From Caballeronia sordidicola (GTDB lineage: Bacteria > Pseudomonadota > Gammaproteobacteria > Burkholderiales > Burkholderiaceae), in the NCBI RefSeq assembly GCF_000729995.1, contig NZ_JNFG01000045.1, forward strand, positions 1-51,950: a stretch of DNA of 51,950 nucleotides, given 5' to 3'. This document shows positions 50,930 through 51,950 of the stretch, piece after piece. Numbering within the stretch: the first letter of the stretch is position 1; each line of letters opens with the position of its first letter. A program made the position numbers and the translations under genes. The notes beneath the pieces are model-generated. The model searched no databases, was not told the DNA's origin, and saw nothing but the letters and a program-made list of their open reading frames with translations.

Positions 50930-50946
50930 GTTTCTGATATATCACA
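50930..50946 (-). promoter_or_regulatory. Oxalate-region operator motif, copy 3
   Basis: Read on the minus strand this is TGTGATATATCAGAAAC, matching copies 1 and 2 at most positions. Its core TGATATATCA is a perfect palindrome. It lies upstream of the small TM gene and gntR, which suggests autoregulation. Confidence 0.6.
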
Positions 50947-50952
50947 TACGAA

Positions 50953-50983
50953 ATATGTTGCGTCGCGTTGCGACGCAACATAT
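50953..50983. repeat. Perfect 14-bp inverted repeat with 3-nt loop
   Basis: ATATGTTGCGTCGC (50953-50966) and GCGACGCAACATAT (50970-50983) are exact complements around GTT. No T-tract follows. It stands between operator copy 3 and the small TM gene. ATATGTTG also appears at copy 2, so it may be a regulator site as well as an mRNA hairpin. Confidence 0.6.
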
Positions 50984-51020
50984 ACTGAAGGCTCTTGGAG
51001 TAAACCACTAGGAGCCGGAA

Positions 51021-51242
51021 ATGAGCATCGCTTTATTAGTCGTGATCGGAATTGCCTTGGTAGCGGGCGGTGTGGGTGTGACGTTTGCACTGGCATCGGC
51101 GGTGCCGCAAGACGTGTTGCAGCGCGCGCAGGACAATGGTCGGTACGCCGGATTGACGGCAGATGACCAGGGCGGCGGCACGGGTACACGGGCGACGACG
51201 GGCGCGCGGAATCTGGGACATCAAACCATCAATGCCATCTGA
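51021..51242 (+). CDS. Small single-TM protein
   Basis: A 73-residue protein with one N-terminal membrane segment (IALLVVIGIALVAGGVGVTF, about residues 3-22) and a polar, Gly/Thr-rich tail that is probably disordered. AGGAG lies seven bases before the ATG, which supports real translation. It sits between the PanE-like gene and gntR, and its end overlaps the probable gntR start by 11 bases. No family was recognised. It may be a small membrane accessory factor of oxalate uptake, which is a guess from position only. Confidence 0.65.
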   Translation: MSIALLVVIGIALVAGGVGVTFALASAVPQDVLQRAQDNGRYAGLTADDQGGGTGTRATTGARNLGHQTINAI

Positions 51243-51950
51243 TACTGAAGTTGCTGCAACCCCGGCTAGTCTTCTTGAGCCGCGGGCGGAAGGTAAGCCT
51301 GTTGGCGTGACGCTTTCGCTGGCGCCGATCAACGCGACGGTTTCGTTGCGGGACCAGGCGTATGCACGGCTGCGCCAGGCCATTTCCGAGGCGGATATTT
51401 ATCGTTCGCGCGAAGAGATCCGGCTGGATGAGAAGGATTTGACTGAGGCGCTGGGCGTGAGTCGCACACCGATTCGCGAAGCCATGACGTTGCTCGAGCA
51501 GGAAGGGTTTCTGCGGACGGTGCCGCGTCGTGGGATTTATATCGTGCGCAAGACGAAGCACGAGATTGTCGAGATGATCAATATGTGGGCCGCGCTGGAA
51601 AGTATGGCGGCGAGGCTTGCGACGCAGCGTGCGACGGATGGGGAGATTGCATCGTTACGGCACATGTTCGACCATTTTCAGAATCAGGCGCCGGCGGAGC
51701 ATATTGAAGAGTATTCGGAGGCGAATATTGCCTTTCACCAAGCGATTGTGCAGTTGAGCAAGTCGCAGATCATCTTCGATACGATCAAGAATATCTTCGT
51801 GCACGTGCGCGCGATCAGGAAGATGACGATTTCGCAAAGCGACCGGGCGGCAAGGTCGATTGAGGATCATATGAGGATTATTGAGGCGCTTGAAGCGCGT
51901 GATACCGAATTGGTCGAGAGGCTCGTGCGGCAGCATTCGCTGGATCTGGC
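51232..51950 (+). CDS. GntR-family regulator, FadR/FCD subgroup (cut by window end)
   Basis: At least 239 residues are visible before the window ends; no stop is reached. After a Pro/Ala-rich start of about 35 residues, the GntR winged helix reads VSLRDQAYARLRQAISEADI, then LTEALGVSRTPIREAMTLLE and GFLRTVPRRGIYIV. The all-helical FCD effector domain follows, with the metal-site type motif FHQAIVQLSKSQ and late EDHMRIIEALEARD. FadR-type regulators bind organic acids or acyl-CoA. Its place at the end of the oxalate cluster and the three operator copies make it the probable cluster regulator. The ATG at 51232 overlaps the small TM gene; the ribosome binding site is weak. Confidence 0.88.
   Translation, partial: MPSDTEVAATPASLLEPRAEGKPVGVTLSLAPINATVSLRDQAYARLRQAISEADIYRSREEIRLDEKDLTEALGVSRTPIREAMTLLEQEGFLRTVPRRGIYIVRKTKHEIVEMINMWAALESMAARLATQRATDGEIASLRHMFDHFQNQAPAEHIEEYSEANIAFHQAIVQLSKSQIIFDTIKNIFVHVRAIRKMTISQSDRAARSIEDHMRIIEALEARDTELVERLVRQHSLDL

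Overview
The window is a GC-rich chromosomal segment with an AT-poor third codon position. Its gene families (Burkholderiales-type oxalate genes, a FUSC/AaeB efflux set, MHS and OxlT-type MFS carriers, many LysR regulators, small CspA-linked proteins) suggest a Burkholderiaceae member, most like Paraburkholderia or Caballeronia. This placement is an inference from gene content. No rRNA, tRNA, CRISPR array, prophage or intact insertion sequence was found.

Layout. 1-3300: three short tandem genes of one apparent family, then the cold-shock gene cspA and a fourth related small gene. 3300-9270: a signalling block with a methyl-accepting chemotaxis protein, a degenerate stand-alone receiver, a NarL/LuxR-type response regulator and a membrane hybrid histidine kinase, with a decayed MazE-like antitoxin between the last two. 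9500-15320: an SDR, a VOC protein, an HMG-CoA-lyase-type enzyme divergent from a hotdog thioesterase, the 3' remnant of a zinc alcohol dehydrogenase, an MHS-type MFS carrier and a zinc-ribbon metallopeptidase-like protein. 15600-21080: a tight leftward operon marR-FUSC-DUF1656-HlyD-OMF, an aromatic-acid type efflux system with a palindromic operator at its head. 21170-24230: a CobT-like VWA protein and a CobS-like MoxR ATPase. An AT-rich island follows (about 24380-24700).

24820-32070: L-threonine aldolase, a LysR regulator divergent from an aldo/keto reductase, an SDR plus AraC regulator, an alpha/beta hydrolase and a serine dehydratase-like PLP enzyme. 32120-39820: a LacI regulator divergent from a six-gene operon (binding protein, two-domain ATPase, two permeases, a D-tagatose/D-psicose 3-epimerase-type enzyme and a P-loop sugar kinase). 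Three copies of one palindrome lie in the shared control region. The set reads as uptake, epimerisation and phosphorylation of a ketose.

40300-51950: an oxalate region. It holds oxalyl-CoA decarboxylase (oxc), formyl-CoA:oxalate CoA-transferase (frc), a lone PAS protein, an aldehyde dehydrogenase, a small unknown protein, a LysR regulator, an oxalate:formate antiporter-like MFS protein, a second LysR regulator, a PanE-like reductase (candidate oxalyl-CoA reductase), a one-TM small protein and a GntR/FadR-type regulator cut off by the window end. A common 17-bp motif lies before oxc, before the PanE-like gene and before the small-protein/gntR pair, so the GntR protein is the likely local regulator.
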